Shown one piece after another: positions 26,208 to 38,726 of a stretch of DNA of 64,000 nucleotides (positions are counted from its first letter, which is position 1; each line of letters begins with the position of its first letter). This stretch comes from Hormiphora californensis (lineage: Eukaryota > Ctenophora > Tentaculata > Cydippida > Pleurobrachiidae). The notes below the pieces were generated by a model, which worked only from the letters and a program-made list of their open reading frames with translations, did no database searches and was not told the origin of the DNA. The position numbers and the translations under genes were made by a program. Location: NCBI GenBank assembly GCA_020137815.1, contig CM035350.1, forward strand, positions 8,635,765 to 8,699,764. Reading direction: 5' to 3'.

Positions 26208-26642
26208 GAGAACTTGGCAAATGTCCATTTGTCATCTAGAAGCTGTTCCACCGCCATCTAGATGTCGTCTAGAACTCTAGAAGGCGTTCCACCTTGTTGA
26301 GTAAGGGGCACCCCTTACTCAACAAATTCGACTGCCTTCTAGAGTTCTAGACGGTAACCGCATAGACGGATTTTAACCCATACGGGCTCGGGACGTGATT
26401 GGTGTCCGTTACGTCTGGATTCAGAGATTCCGTCTAATTCCGAACAACACCGTCTACACGGCTAGCGACTGTTACAGACGAATAAGCGGGCTTCTGAGTT
26501 CTGACGAACGTTTCATCAATCCCGTTCCAACGACCGCTGAAACCGTCTGAAACTGGATCGAAGCACGTCTCAAGCCCGTCTTAGTCAAAATCCGTCTAGG
26601 CGGCGGTGGAACGGGTTTGCGGCAAGTGAACATTTGCCGAAG
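26208..26642. mobile_element. Degenerate fold-back element with nested hairpins
   Basis: Outer arms GGCAAATGT...GTTCCACCGCC at the left are matched by an inverted copy at the right (ending near 26,638). Inside, CGTCTAGAACTCTAGAAGGC (26266-26285) pairs perfectly with 26334-26353, and within that TTGTTGAGTAAGGGG (26294-26308) pairs perfectly with 26311-26325 across a two-base loop. The motif CGTCT recurs through the right half. No coding capacity. Confidence 0.6.
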
Positions 26643-26857
26643 AACTTCGCGGTGGCACAATCAGTGATCACATAGTGATAGAGACAGTGTCAGTGTGAAC
26701 AACCGAAGCACTCAATTAATCGATGGTAATTGTTAGTGCTGTTGCCGTACAATCATACCAACACAAGAGGTGATTCAGAGAGACGACACTGCTTATCAGC
26801 TTGTGTTCTGATTTCTGAAGAATTTGGTGATTTGTTGTTTCCGTTCCAATTCCAATC

Positions 26858-27859
26858 TAGTAAGGTGATAAGCCAGGAACACCACAAAAAAATTTGTTAC
26901 AAAGGAATTCCACTTCAAATGTACTCCTAAGGGTCCCCTCTATCGACTCCAACCAATGCTCATATTTGCTCAGGGGTGCTAAGGCCTCATTTCCGGGTGG
27001 GCGTGGTACCTGTATTTTCAGCCTGAGGCCAAAACCACAAGTACCCTTAAAATAGGAGTAGAGATAAAATCGAGGGCACTAAAGTGATCAACGTCCTCGC
27101 ATTAGTGGGGGTAGGTGCCGGAATTAAGTCTCTATCTCAACTGGTTAATGAGATAATTGGATAATTAGGTTTGCGCACAACCGTTTTTTGGCTATATGGC
27201 TATAGCCACTTAGGAATGGTTTAGAGACTTTTCATTGGTGCCATTTTGTAGGCAAAACGAAGTTATGGGGGGTCGACGTCGGACTTTTAAGCTCTATCTT
27301 CAACCGTTTAGCCGTTATTTGGCTTTTAAGATTCTCCAAATGAGCTAAATACGGTAAAAACCCCGATTTTGAACACCGTTAAAGCCAAATAACGGCTAAA
27401 CGGTTGAAAATAGAGCTTAAAAGTTCGACGTCGACCCCCCATAACTTCGTTTTGCCTACAAAATGGCACCAATGAAAAGTCTCTAAACCATTCCTAAGTG
27501 GCTATAGCCATATAGCCAAAAAACGGTTATGCGCAAACCTAATTATCCAATTATCTAATTAACCAGATGAGATAGAGACTTAATTCCGGCACCTACCCCC
27601 ACTAATGCGAGGACGCTGATCACTCTAGTGCCCTCGATTTTATCTCTACTCCTATTTTAAGGGTACTTATGGTTTTGGCCTCAGGCTGAAAATACAGGTA
27701 CCACACCTACCCGGAAATGAGGCCTTAGCACCCCTGAGCAAATATGAGCATTGGTTGGAATCGATAGAGGGGACCCTTAGGAGTACATTTGAGGTGGAAT
27801 TCCTTTGTAACAAAATTTTTTGTGGTTGAGGCTAAAATTTTAGTTAAATCACCTTACTA
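26858..27859. mobile_element. 1,002-bp near-palindromic fold-back element
   Basis: Two arms of roughly 450 bp or more, nearly identical in inverted orientation, meet around a loop of about 60 bp near 27,330-27,390. Ends read TAGTAAGGTGAT; the flanks ATC (26855-26857 and 27860-27862) form a 3-bp duplication, or the TA of the ends is a mariner-type target. Near the tips the arms differ by a short indel. There is no open frame of note. A transcript through it would form a very long double-stranded RNA. Confidence 0.85.
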
Positions 27860-27918
27860 ATCCCTCATTTTTCCCACGGTCATGCTATGTCTGATAACGC
27901 GCCGCGCGCACTAACATA

Positions 27919-27973
27919 CCGCGCGAAACAACACGTCCTTTCACCACAAGGAGTGCGGGTGTGTTTCGCGCGG
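27919..27973. repeat. GC-rich hairpin, 12-bp perfect stem plus
   Basis: CCGCGCGAAACA (27919-27930) is the exact complement of 27962-27973; the inner bases ACACGTCCTT and AAGGAGTGCGGGTGT extend the stem imperfectly. The GC content stands out in an AT-rich neighbourhood. Confidence 0.7.
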
Positions 27974-28310
27974 GATGAGCTGATTTGGCTAGCAGCCAAA
28001 ACGGTCACTTTTCTTTCGGCATGCACGAATTGTGTACAGAGAGCAGTCGGGATTACTGTGTATACACACATCTCTTTGTCATAGCATGGCCGCATATCTG
28101 AAGCAGAGTAAAAACACAGAGACTTTGTTTTTTGCTAACAATAAAATCACGTAATAAAAACAATGTGTTTTCCAGACTTAACGAGATGTGTTGTGAGATG
28201 TAATTGTGGGTCTCATGAGAGACAACATAAGTGTCGAGTATTATTGTAAAAATCATAAAATATATATTCTAAAAATCATTCCATACACATTATTACCCTC
28301 TTTTCTCTCT

Positions 28311-30700
28311 CTAAGTCTTTTCGCCGCTGATATTTGAACAGTCGGTAACCAATTTAGGGGAGGTCAGTGTCAGTTTGGGTTTTTTAGAAGGACTAGTACT
28401 GCTATTTGAACCACCCTGTCCCATACCTCCACCACCTCGTGACCTTGGCGGTAGCTGGGTGTTAAAAGTGTTCGGTAGAGCTCCTTTACTCACTATCCCT
28501 AGCACGTTTCTGTGTGCCTCTATCAGATGGTGCACATAGGCGTCAAATGAGGTGAGTGTGAGGCTACAATGGGTGCACTTGTTGCCTGGTCGATTAGGGG
28601 TTGTAGCTGCTGGAGGCGCTGGAGCTGCTGGGATAGGGGCAATGGGGGCGTGGTGTCGAGTAGGGGTGGGTGAGGGAAGATGTCGTATTGGGACTGGAAT
28701 TGGAGCTGGTAGGGGATCAGTTTGTAATGGTGCCAGATCCAGTTAAAGATGCCCCTCCTCCCCCTCTCCCTTCTTCAGCCCGTATCTGCTGGTCCCATTC
28801 TGCTAACATTGTACTAGTTATCCTGATCCTGTGCTGTTCCGTTACATGCCGCTTCAACTCGGACAACTTGTCTCCAGTCCACACACAGCCGGTAACAAAA
28901 CAGCAGTGGTTCCTTGAGGCAGACCGGGGTCTAGTTGTGCTAGAGGTTGAGGTAGTTGTTAGGGTCGGTTCAGTTAACTCTAACTTGGCCTCTGGGTGTT
29001 CCCGCTGGGGCGGCTGTTTGGGCGGGGGGATGGGGTCTTTATAGAGGAGATTCATCAGGTACGCCTGGTAGAGGTAGTACTGGTGTAGGTATTGCAGATC
29101 CGCTAGCGAGAAAATGGGAGATTTAGGAGGAGCGAGAATGGGGCTGGGTATAGTTGGTTTTATTGAAGTTGGAATTGCTAACCCAGCTAACCCAGCACTA
29201 GATAACATACTCTCCGCCTTGCCAATTTGCCGCTGTGATTGCAAGATGTGATTCAAAATGTCCTGTTTCCCACATTCATCCACAACTATTTCCTCCTCTG
29301 CTGGTGGACCCGGGGACACTGCACGGGCTGCTGAGGGGGAGGGACCCTGACCAGCAGGGGACGGTTCTCCCCCTCGTCCTGAGGAGCTGCAGGGTGAGAT
29401 CCCCGAGGAAGAGGCTGAGGCAGTAGCAAGGGGCCGGGGTGAGATGACCATGGGGGTGGAGACAATCGGGAGGGTCTTGGGAGGTGGGGAGATGATGAGA
29501 GGGCTCTTGGGTGTCAGGCTGGGTGGTGAGAGGAGTTGCTCCTTCCTCCTGACAGGGGTTCTAATAGTGGGGGAGGGGGAAGGAGGTTCCCCCTTCCTGC
29601 ATTTCTCTCCATGCTCCCTCAGATCGTGTACACTGTCAAAGGACACTGAACACTCCTTACACCTGAATTGTCGGCAGGCAAAGGGCACGGTTAAATCACC
29701 TATACCATGGGCTCTGTGGTGGTGTTCTCTCAGCTTACTGAGACTATCGAACACAACCTTAGTAGTACAGTATCGACACCGCTTTAGGGAAGTCTTCTTG
29801 CTGGAAGATCCCTTTCCAGTCTTCATCCGGGCATTCTTGTGGGCTGACCGGGGTTTAGGTTTCTGCTCCGACCCCCGGTTTACATGTATCTTATCGAATA
29901 TGTTGGAGGGTGCTGGAGTGGGGGAGGATGGTGGTGTGTATAGGACATTATCAATATCAACACTTCTCCTCTCCATCCGGACCACTTGTATTACTGGTAT
30001 CTCACCAGCCTCTCCTTTGCACTCCTCATTATGTCTCGTCAGGTGCTCCTCTCGAACCGTTATAAAGAGACAGTGGCTGCATTTATATACATGTTTCTTG
30101 GCCCGGTGAGCTTTCATATGGCTGACTATGTCACTGTTTGCGTTGCAGACGAACCCGCACCGGTGACAGGTGTACTCCTTAAATGTTCGTTCGTCCGTGT
30201 GTGGTCCAGTCGCCAGATGTTCCTTCAGAAGCAATCCTGGGGAGGGAGGGGGTGTTAGGGAGATAGAGGATATTATAGAGAGTGAGATGAGTGAAGCAGG
30301 TGTGTGGGAGGGTAATAAGGAGAGAAGATGAGAGGGTGAGAAAGGGAAAATAGCACATTACAGAAAACATGCTACAACCATCCTAGGGATTTAGCAGCTA
30401 GAAAACATTGTGTATTGGTCCTTGTGAAAGTGTTAATGTTACAATGCTAGGGGGAATGCATTAACAGAAGGGGTACCCCCCATTTTAGGGCTAATCACTC
30501 TCCTCCTCTCTCACACACTACTGTCGCAACACTACACAGCTATCATCGCATACCCCCCTCCCTCAAACTACTACATTATTACATAGTGTGCATTTTATGC
30601 TGTAGTATATATAAAACCATTTCTTCGCACGAATTGATGTGATACATTCTAAGGTGCAAGGATGATTGGCTTGCAAAAAACACAGAGAGAGAGTGTGTGA

Positions 30701-30757
<57 letters not shown>

Positions 30758-31597
30758 TGCAATCCCCCCGGTACACACAGACACCGTCCCGTGATTAGCT
30801 CCCAATCCTACACACTCGTATTGCTGTTGTATTGCATACACACAGGCATGCATCACAATACAACATCTCTCTCAGCTCGCTCTCTCCCTCTATTTCTTTC
30901 TCTCTTCAACTCTCCCTCTCCTTCAAGTGCACGTGTACTCAGTACTGTATGTGTGGTGCCGCCCCAGGCCCCCTTATTATACTGCAGCAATACCCACAGA
31001 CATGTACAGACCATATTATTGCACAAGATCTCTCTACAGCTGTATAATAAAGAGGACAGATCTGTGATGTGTAAATTCATATCCAGCTGCTCCTTATTAA
31101 ATATTCATATGTTTATGCACCTATTATATCACTGTCTACTACCAGACTACATGAAAATATGATTGTAATCTATGGAAAATAGGGGAGGGGGGGGGCTAGA
31201 AAATTATCCTAAAAACCTAAAATAATAATTAAACAATTGATTTCACTCACCCTGAGAGAATATCTCGTTGCAATAAGGACACTCGTATTCCTCCTCTTGG
31301 TCCCCCGTACAGTGGTCCACGTGGGCCGTCACATGCCTCGCGTTAACAGAGCTATAACTGCACATGGGGCACTGGTATCTGGTGGGAGCATGGCCAGTCT
31401 TCTTGTGGGCTGACATTGTCACCTTACTGCGGGTTAGGAACCCACAACGACTACAAGCTAGTACTCCCTCCTCGGTGTGTAGGGTTCGGTGTAGGGCGGC
31501 TGAGGGGAGATCAGGGGCCGTGTAGGCACATTTCCCACAGTCCAGTGTGGGAGGAGGGGATGATGGAGTGGTGGATCCCTCACATACCATGTCACTT
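28311..31597 (-). CDS. C2H2 zinc-finger protein, about ten fingers
   Basis: A nuclear DNA-binding protein by family. Exon 31597-31251 (acceptor TTTCAG, donor GTGAGT) holds three fingers and the first half of a fourth, completed exactly across the intron by exon 30236-28717 (acceptor CCCCAG), which proves the join. Fingers include CGKCAYTAPDLPSAALHRTLH, CPMCSYSS, CHRCGFVCN, CSHCLFIT, CRYCTTKVV and CKECSVSF types, some ending in HC instead of HH. They are followed by a Pro/Ser-rich linker, a short helix (ILNHILQSQRQIGKAESM), and a further finger CFVTGCVW...H. That frame stops at 28,717, but the next frame carries on from about 28,742 with a Pro-rich stretch and a last finger (CTHCSLTLTSFDAYVHHLIEAH) to a stop at 28,311, so one base is probably wrong near 28,720-28,745, or a tiny intron lies there. 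The 5' end is not found; the first exon listed starts in mid-protein. Confidence 0.8.
30237..31250. other. Intron of the zinc-finger gene
   Basis: A 1,014-bp intron holding a (GA)n microsatellite (30,703-30,754) and CT-rich sequence; nothing else recognised. Confidence 0.7.
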
Positions 31598-31845
31598 CCT
31601 GAAATTGGGGGAATTGGTGGTGAACAAAATTAGATGTAACAAAAAGGCGATTTAAATATTCGTAAAATTGGTGAAGAAACAATTGCAAAAAAAGGTCAAA
31701 GCGTGTCTCTTTCTCTCTCTGTCGCTCTTGTGTTTCACAAATTTCAACAAATGATGATCGAGCACAGCAATATTTCTCTCGTTCGGTAAAAAATGACAAA
31801 AATAACTGCAGGCATACATGATCGAGAGGTGGGGAGAAATAAAGA

Positions 31846-31846
31846 A

Positions 31847-31934
<88 letters not shown>
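31846..31934. repeat. (GA)n microsatellite
   Basis: About 90 bp of GA with AAAG interruptions. Confidence 0.9.
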
Positions 31935-31935
<1 letters not shown>

Positions 31936-32395
31936 AGTCGCAATACCACGCCGTGGGAACTGGGAGAGCGTGTGTGCAAAAACAGCTGTTCAGAGTTTGC
32001 AAGAGAAGGAAAGAAAAGTTAAAGTAAGGCACACAGAGATAATGATAGAGCAATAGAGAGAGAACAAGTGAGAGAGAGATAGAGCAGGTAGTATAATACT
32101 AGAGAGAGATGAATGTACTACAAAGCGGTAAAGGGAAGATATATTACAAGGAAAGGAGAGCTTTTACAACAACAATTGCTCGCGGTACACATACCATAAA
32201 TTACACTTTCTCTCTCCCTCTCCCTTTACTTTCTATCTCTCTATCTTTCTCTATCTAACTCTCTCTCTCCCTATCTCTCTCTTCTCTATCTTCAGTCTCT
32301 TGTATGTGTGTGGAAGCTAAAAGCATTCGTTGCCTGGCAACTTGGTATTATATACACGCAACCTTTCCACAGCTTACAGGATGTAAGTCACGTGC

Positions 32396-32413
32396 TCTCT
32401 CTCTCCCTCTCAT

Positions 32414-32486
<73 letters not shown>
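32396..32486. repeat. (CT)n microsatellite
   Basis: About 90 bp of CT. Opposite polarity to the GA tract 460 bp upstream. Confidence 0.9.
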
Positions 32487-32487
<1 letters not shown>

Positions 32488-33294
32488 TCCCTCGCTGCGA
32501 GTGTAGCCACCAACATACACGAGAAGAGAGAAAGGAGGAGAGGCTCACTTGAGAGAAAGAGAGACAGGGCAACAACATTCCTACCAGCTGCAGGGAGTAA
32601 GGGAGAAAGGGAGTCATAATTTATCCAGCGAGTCTAATTGGTACTAGTAAACAACTGCTGTGTATTGCTCCCCACGCTGTTTGTATGTGCAGAATAGAGA
32701 GATATATTATATAGAGAAATAAAGAGAGAGAAAGATAGAGAAAGATGGAGAGGGTGATAGAGAGAAATATGTAGAAAAGGATAGGGAAATAGAGAGAGAA
32801 AGAAAGATAGAGAGAGAAAGAAAGGCAGAAAGAAATGACACATGTTTCTACTGTAACAGATGCACTAAGAACACACATAATGTGTGTGTACACTCCAACA
32901 GGAAACGATAGAGATGCGAGCGCAACAATTCTATGTGTACAACAGCGATATAATACAACGGGAGGAGGTGGTGATATAGTGATACAGCTCAGATAAACTT
33001 CTGGAGTATTTATTTCACTGCCAAAGAAACGCAACCACTTTCACTCTCCCCTCTCTCTTCCTATTTTCCCTCTATATCTCTCTCCCTCTCTCTCTATCTC
33101 ACTCTTTTTTTCTCTCAGCTACCTCTCTCTCTCTCGCTCTCTCTCTTCTCTTCTCTTCCTATCCTCTCTCTCTCTCTCTTTTAAATTCACACGCACACCA
33201 CGACAAAACATACATTCATATTTGCTGGAGTGTAACACGTGTATACAGCCCTCATTCATGACACACACTAGCGGTGCCCAAGTGGCTAGAAGTG

Positions 33295-34099
33295 GAGGGG
33301 GAGAGAGGAGAGAGAGGAGAGAGAAGAGATGACGAGAGAGAGAGATGAGAGAGAAGAGAGAGAAGGAGGAGAGGAGGATGAGAGAGGGAGGGAGAGGGAG
33401 ATGAGCTCTTCCGAGGTGACAGACGAGAGGGAGGGAGAGAGAGAGAGAGAGAGCGATAGAGAGATGAGAGAGAGAGAGAGAGAAGAGAGGAGCTAGAGGA
33501 GAGAGAGAGAGAGAGAAGAGGAGAGAGAAGAGAGAGAGGAGGCCAAGGGGAGGGGAGAGAGAGAGAGGGAAGAGAGAAAGAGAGAGACGAGCGAAGAGAG
33601 GGAGAGACGAGGAGAGCGAGAAGATGAGATGGAGAGAGAGAGAGAGAAATAATGTGTGTTACTAAAGTTAACTTAAGTTTTGTTAAAGTCTAGAGTGGAG
33701 CTACTAAAGAGGACAATAACACCAGTCTCTGTGTAAAGCACTTTAGGAGTAAGTGCAACAGTCGCGCACATGTAGTACATTTGTCTCAATGGGAGATCAT
33801 TACATGGAGCCCCAAAGTGGGGGGGGGGGAGACGGGAGAGAGAGAGAGAGATGAGATGAGAAGACGGGAAATGAGAGAGAGAGAGAGAGACAGGAGAGAG
33901 AGAGAGAGGAGAGAGAGAGGAGAGTATAGAGAGACGAGATTGAGATCAGTTCGAGAGAGAGCAGAGCGAGAGAGTGAGATTGAGCACGAGACGAGAGAGA
34001 GAGAGAGATGAGAGGAGAGGATAGAGAGAGAGAGATGAGAGAGACGAGAGAGACGAGGAGAGAGAGGAGAGAGAGATGAAGAGACGAGGAGAGAGAGAC

Positions 34100-34139
<40 letters not shown>

Positions 34140-34448
34140 GAGAGAGGAGAGAGAGAGAGAGATCGAGTGGAGATGAGAGAGGAGAGAGAGCGACAGAGAG
34201 ATGAGAGAGAGAGGAGATGATGAGAGAGCGAGAAGAGAGAGGACGAGAGAGAGGAGAGAGCTGAGAGAGAGCAGAGGAGGCCTGAGAGATGGAGAGACGA
34301 GAGAGGAGGGAGAAGCGAGGAGAGAGAGAGAGACGAGAGACGATGAGAGAGACGAACGAGGAGAGAGAGAGACAGGGAGACTGAAGGAGAGAGAGAGGAC
34401 GAGAGAGAGATCGGACTCGATGAGAGACGAGAAGAGAGAGAGAAGAAA
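33295..34448. repeat. Homopurine GA-rich block, about 1.15 kb
   Basis: Two blocks (33,295-33,650 and 33,836-34,448) are almost entirely purine on the plus strand, built from GAGA with irregular CGAG, TGAG and GGAG steps. The Ser/Leu frames on the other strand are artefacts. Confidence 0.9.
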
Positions 34449-34851
34449 GGAGATGGTGACATTGAGACTATTGTACTATTGCCACTCCAGTTTTATACAC
34501 AAACATCAAGCAGAGAGTGAGATGGTGGGACACAGTAATAAAGGAGTGTGAGCTGTGACGTATTGATATCGATACCAGATGAGATTGAGCAACATAATGC
34601 AATAAATAGTGCAATAATACAGAACTATGGTGAAATATAGAAGACTATTTACTGAAAATAGAGAGATCAAGATCGCAACAGAGTGAATATTATATTCAAT
34701 TATGAAATGTAGACTATTGCTCCTTTCTCTAAGAGCGGGTGTACAAAGCGATCACATGCATGATGCAGCGAGAATATGATAAATTGGATCATGGGCTTTC
34801 TATTTTTCTACATCTCTCTCTCTCTCTCTTCCTGACTATCACTCTAGAAAG

Positions 34852-34852
<1 letters not shown>

Positions 34853-34921
<69 letters not shown>

Positions 34922-34935
34922 CAGAGAGAGGGGAT
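34853..34935. repeat. (GA)n microsatellite
   Basis: About 80 bp of GA directly upstream of an exon candidate. Confidence 0.9.
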
Positions 34936-34959
34936 AGAGTGAGAGAGGGGGTAATACAG

Positions 34960-35097
34960 CTGAGAGGATTGCTGCTAAGTAAACACCCCCACAAAGAAAC
35001 GAACCTGATGGTCCACCTTGCCGCCTTGCTTTTCTCTTTCCTCTCCTGTCACCTGAAGGGGAAGTACCTGTCAGAGTGGGAGAAGAATGAGAGAGAT
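34960..35097 (+). CDS. Isolated exon candidate, unknown
   Basis: Not recognised. A 46-codon fully open stretch ends at a strong donor (GTAAGT) and may begin after ATACAG. The peptide looks protein-like: a basic start (LLLSKHPHKE), a hydrophobic helix with LAALLFSFLSCHL, then KGKYLSEWEKNERD. The upstream sequence is GA-repeat, not pyrimidine, so the acceptor is poor; a second acceptor (CACAAAG at about 35,000) is possible. No partner exon was found. Confidence 0.3.
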
Positions 35098-35104
35098 GTA
35101 AGTC

Positions 35105-35143
<39 letters not shown>

Positions 35144-35999
35144 TAAGTGACAGAGCTCAGAGAAATAGTAATATAAAAAGAGGGATTGACCCCAGATCTA
35201 TTTGGGAGCTTTGAATGTACCTAAGCATAGATGTAGTAGGTAGAGTTAGGGTCTTATTATAGTGTCACCTTACCATTTCTCTCTCTTTCTCTCTGGGTCT
35301 CTTTCTCTCTGTCTCTCTTTCTCTCTTTCTCTTTCTCTCTCTGCGTCACGAACTTGCACAGGTGGCATATGTTTACTGGTTAGTCTACAACAGCCATCTC
35401 TAGTTACACACACACCCAGCTTATAATATACACATCTCTCTCTCTGGGTCTTTTTCTCTGTCTCTCCCCCTCTCTCTCTGTCTCTGTCGCTCTCTCTGGC
35501 CACGTTGCAGACACACATTAACTGTGTACATCGCACTCATTTACACATAACAGAAAGATGTTCAATATATTCATACCCTCGTCCCTCTATCTCTCTTCAT
35601 ACTCCCTCTCTCTTCATACCCTCTCTCAATATATTCATACCCCCTCTCTCATTCAGTGATAATTACAGCAGAGTGTGTAAGACTTACTTGTATCCATAGT
35701 AACACAGAACGATAACCATTATCAAGGCATACTACGAGGAAAGATGGGAATTACACACAGAGAAATGGAGAACATTCTGTCAGTATTTTTTGTTGATGCT
35801 GCGCCAAAATTGTGGTGCCAACCGCTTTTCATGTACAAAATAATACAACATCAACCTTACTTACGTAGCAGGCAACTGCAAATGCAGATTTGCAATAAGT
35901 TGCAATAGCTCGGCAAAACACAATTTTCGAGTATTTTACAGATGTTGAAGTTTAGAGTCTTTATATTTCAAAGGGAAGAAGCTGAACAATCTGTGAATT

Positions 36000-36540
36000 T
36001 TTTAAAAAAATTTAAAAAAGATTTTGTGAAACAATTGGAAAAAACCCCAAAAAAAAGTTGGGGGATCAGCCCAGTGAAAAATTTTTTTTTTATTTAAAAA
36101 AAACAACATTATTGGCATTTTTTATATCAGGAACCATTTCCCAAAAAAGGGGCGAGTGGAAAAAAAAAAACAAGAACATAACGAGGGGAAAAAACCCCAA
36201 AAATTGGAAATTTTTTTCCGGGCGTTTGCCCTGGGGTTTTTCCTTCTTTTTCGAGTATTTTACCCAAACCCTCAAGGCCCCAAAAAAGGGGGGCCGGGGG
36301 ATCGGGGTTTAATCAAGGAAAGGAAAATTTGAAAAAAAAATTTTTTAATTTTCCTACCAATCCAAAACCATCAAAATTTTCCCCGGGGGTGTAAAATTGG
36401 GGAATAAAGGGGTTTTGAAAAACCTTACAAATTTTAAAAATTTTGTTTGATTTTTGGATTTGGTTTTTTTCATGGGCAAAGGTCCATGAAATTTAAATTT
36501 TAAAGGGGGTTTTTCCGGGAAAACCTCCAGAATAGAACCC
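36000..36540. other. Low-quality homopolymer-rich patch
   Basis: Dense A, T and G runs unlike the flanks, with the same texture as 15.1-17.2 and 49.0-50.1 kb. Probably sequence error. Confidence 0.65.
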
Positions 36541-38726
36541 AACCATTCTCTGTTGACTGAGACTCTCAGACCTCAGTGGGAGATAGATAGAAACAGACAG
36601 AGTCGATGCAGTCACGCAGTCTCACTCACACCATGTGAGTGTCTTCCTCAGAGAAATCTCTCTAGAGATAAGAACAACAGATGGCGTCATGTGACAACAA
36701 AGCCCATTGAATTTGATTCTCGTTCTATGAAGCAAGCTTGTACACGTTTTGAGACATTGAGGAGACAGGAATTTAAGTTGTCTAGAAATATATATTGAAA
36801 TAGTACAAATCTCACTGCGCTGGGTAGCTAATATATTGGCAGTAAACACATGTAAGTCGGATAAGTCGGATCTCCTTCACAATATACTTCACACCATAAC
36901 ACCCTGACAGAACACTTGAGGGGGCAGGGCCCTTACAAGTATAGAATCAGGAGGTGAAAGAATATTGTGCATATCTATACGGATTATTATTCATATGAAT
37001 TACTGATATATCTATATCATATACTCATACCAAACACTATATTATATCCTCTACTTCATCCTAAGTCACGGGTCTATCTCTCAGAATACTACTACAACTG
37101 ATATCTAGTAAAAGCTGTGTGTTTTTCAGTTATAATAATTAATAACATGTTAGTGGAACACTCGGGAAATTAAACCAAGACCGCTCCTTATCAATTGTGT
37201 GTTATATATCGTATGAACTAAGTTCTCTTCTTCTTCTTCTTCTTCTTGGTGTGTGGATAGGGTATGTAAAATTAATAAATAAAGCGTATAATTGTTAACA
37301 AATCTGTACATGCTAGAGAGAAGTGATTCATTATACTTGAGAAACCACACCTGCTACTAACAACTGCATTGCTCCATACCCTTTTAGAAGGTTTAGAACA
37401 ACACCAGTTAGGAGCATTTCAGCCATTAACATCTTGAGAACACACATGGGGTTGTAATGATATCTCTCTCATATCAATTGCTGAGTGGTGTGGTTCCTTT
37501 TGACAAGCTGGCACTCTGAAAATTATACGAACACACAGACACTTGATTATAACTGTCAATATTATATGGTATAAAAACACAAATAAAAATTAATTAATCG
37601 CTAAAGTATTACAAAACTTCGAGAGAGAGAGAGATATAGAAGAACAACGGTAGAAGAGATCTCTGGGATAGAAAAATGGGATTCTATTGTTAGGGGTCTT
37701 GTGATAATAGTCCGACTGGATTGACAAGAGAGAGAGAGTTCTACTCTTATCCAAATACAGCCAAATGTAACCAATCTACCACAAAATGTATCTCTCCAAA
37801 ATATCCTATGTGACAGAAAAATGCTAAAAATTCCAGTATCTGAAGGGGTCACCATTTCTTTTTTTAGGCAACTGATAGAGGAAAACTTTTCCGATTTTCT
37901 AGAGGGATCAAAATACTTTGATATGCCCCACATACGCACAGACACAAGTTTCAAGACACACACACACATACGTACACACACACAAACTAATAATGTTGGT
38001 ATAATATATCACGATTTTTATCATATTTGTATAAGTTTGGGTATATATTATATTCTAAGTCACAATAAGTTAATTATGAGTGAAAACATACAAAATTATA
38101 TAGCTTATGTTACTGTATGTCGGCACACTGAATACGGTGCATTAGAACACGTGGTATAATTGTATGAAAAACACGCACACACTCAATCAAACACACATTA
38201 ACAGAGCTCTTAATAAAAATGTTGTCATGGTAACTAAACACTGGTAACACTACCATATTTGGTGGTGCCTCCAGCGCAAAGTTACCAAAACAAACACACA
38301 CATATATAAACTGGTAATTTCTCGTTTCGGGAGAGAGCTGTGTATATTTTCATATATATCTTGACACACCCACGCTGAATAAGTTAGATTTAAATTATTC
38401 TTAAAAGAGACACACACACAGAACGAATATAGATTTGTAATTTTAATCATGGTATAATAAGTTGCCCCAACACTGATCTCTCATTATCTAAAAATATGTG
38501 GACAAAAGATCCTGGAGAGAGAGGCAAACTGATAGAGGTGGAAATAACTATGCAAAAAATAGGGGGAATTAAGTGCGAAACATGTAAAGAATATCTGCAC
38601 TTCAATTGTAGTAATTAATTGTGTCGTAGCATTGTAGTTAATTGGCTGCACCTATAATATAACTGGACTACATGTGTATAAACGGTACTAATTTAACTGG
38701 TATATTAGGAGACTGTCTATTATTGT

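Larger units (their letters stand above)
31598..38726. other. Simple-repeat desert between two genes
   Basis: Upstream of the zinc-finger gene and downstream of Nanos. Dominated by GA/CT tracts (31,846-31,934; 32,396-32,486; 33,295-33,650; 33,836-34,448; 34,853-34,935). Contains one exon candidate at 34,960 and a low-quality patch at 36.0-36.5 kb. It must contain missing 5' exons of the zinc-finger gene, or its promoter, and the Nanos 3' UTR. Confidence 0.5.

Noticed and set aside
33800-34462. 220-codon minus-strand Ser/Leu frame
   Set aside because: Same reason: purine-rich simple sequence on the plus strand.
37601-38159. Opposed frames of 126 and 112 codons
   Set aside because: They include CA-repeat and GA-repeat translations, with no splice evidence; likely Nanos 3' flank.
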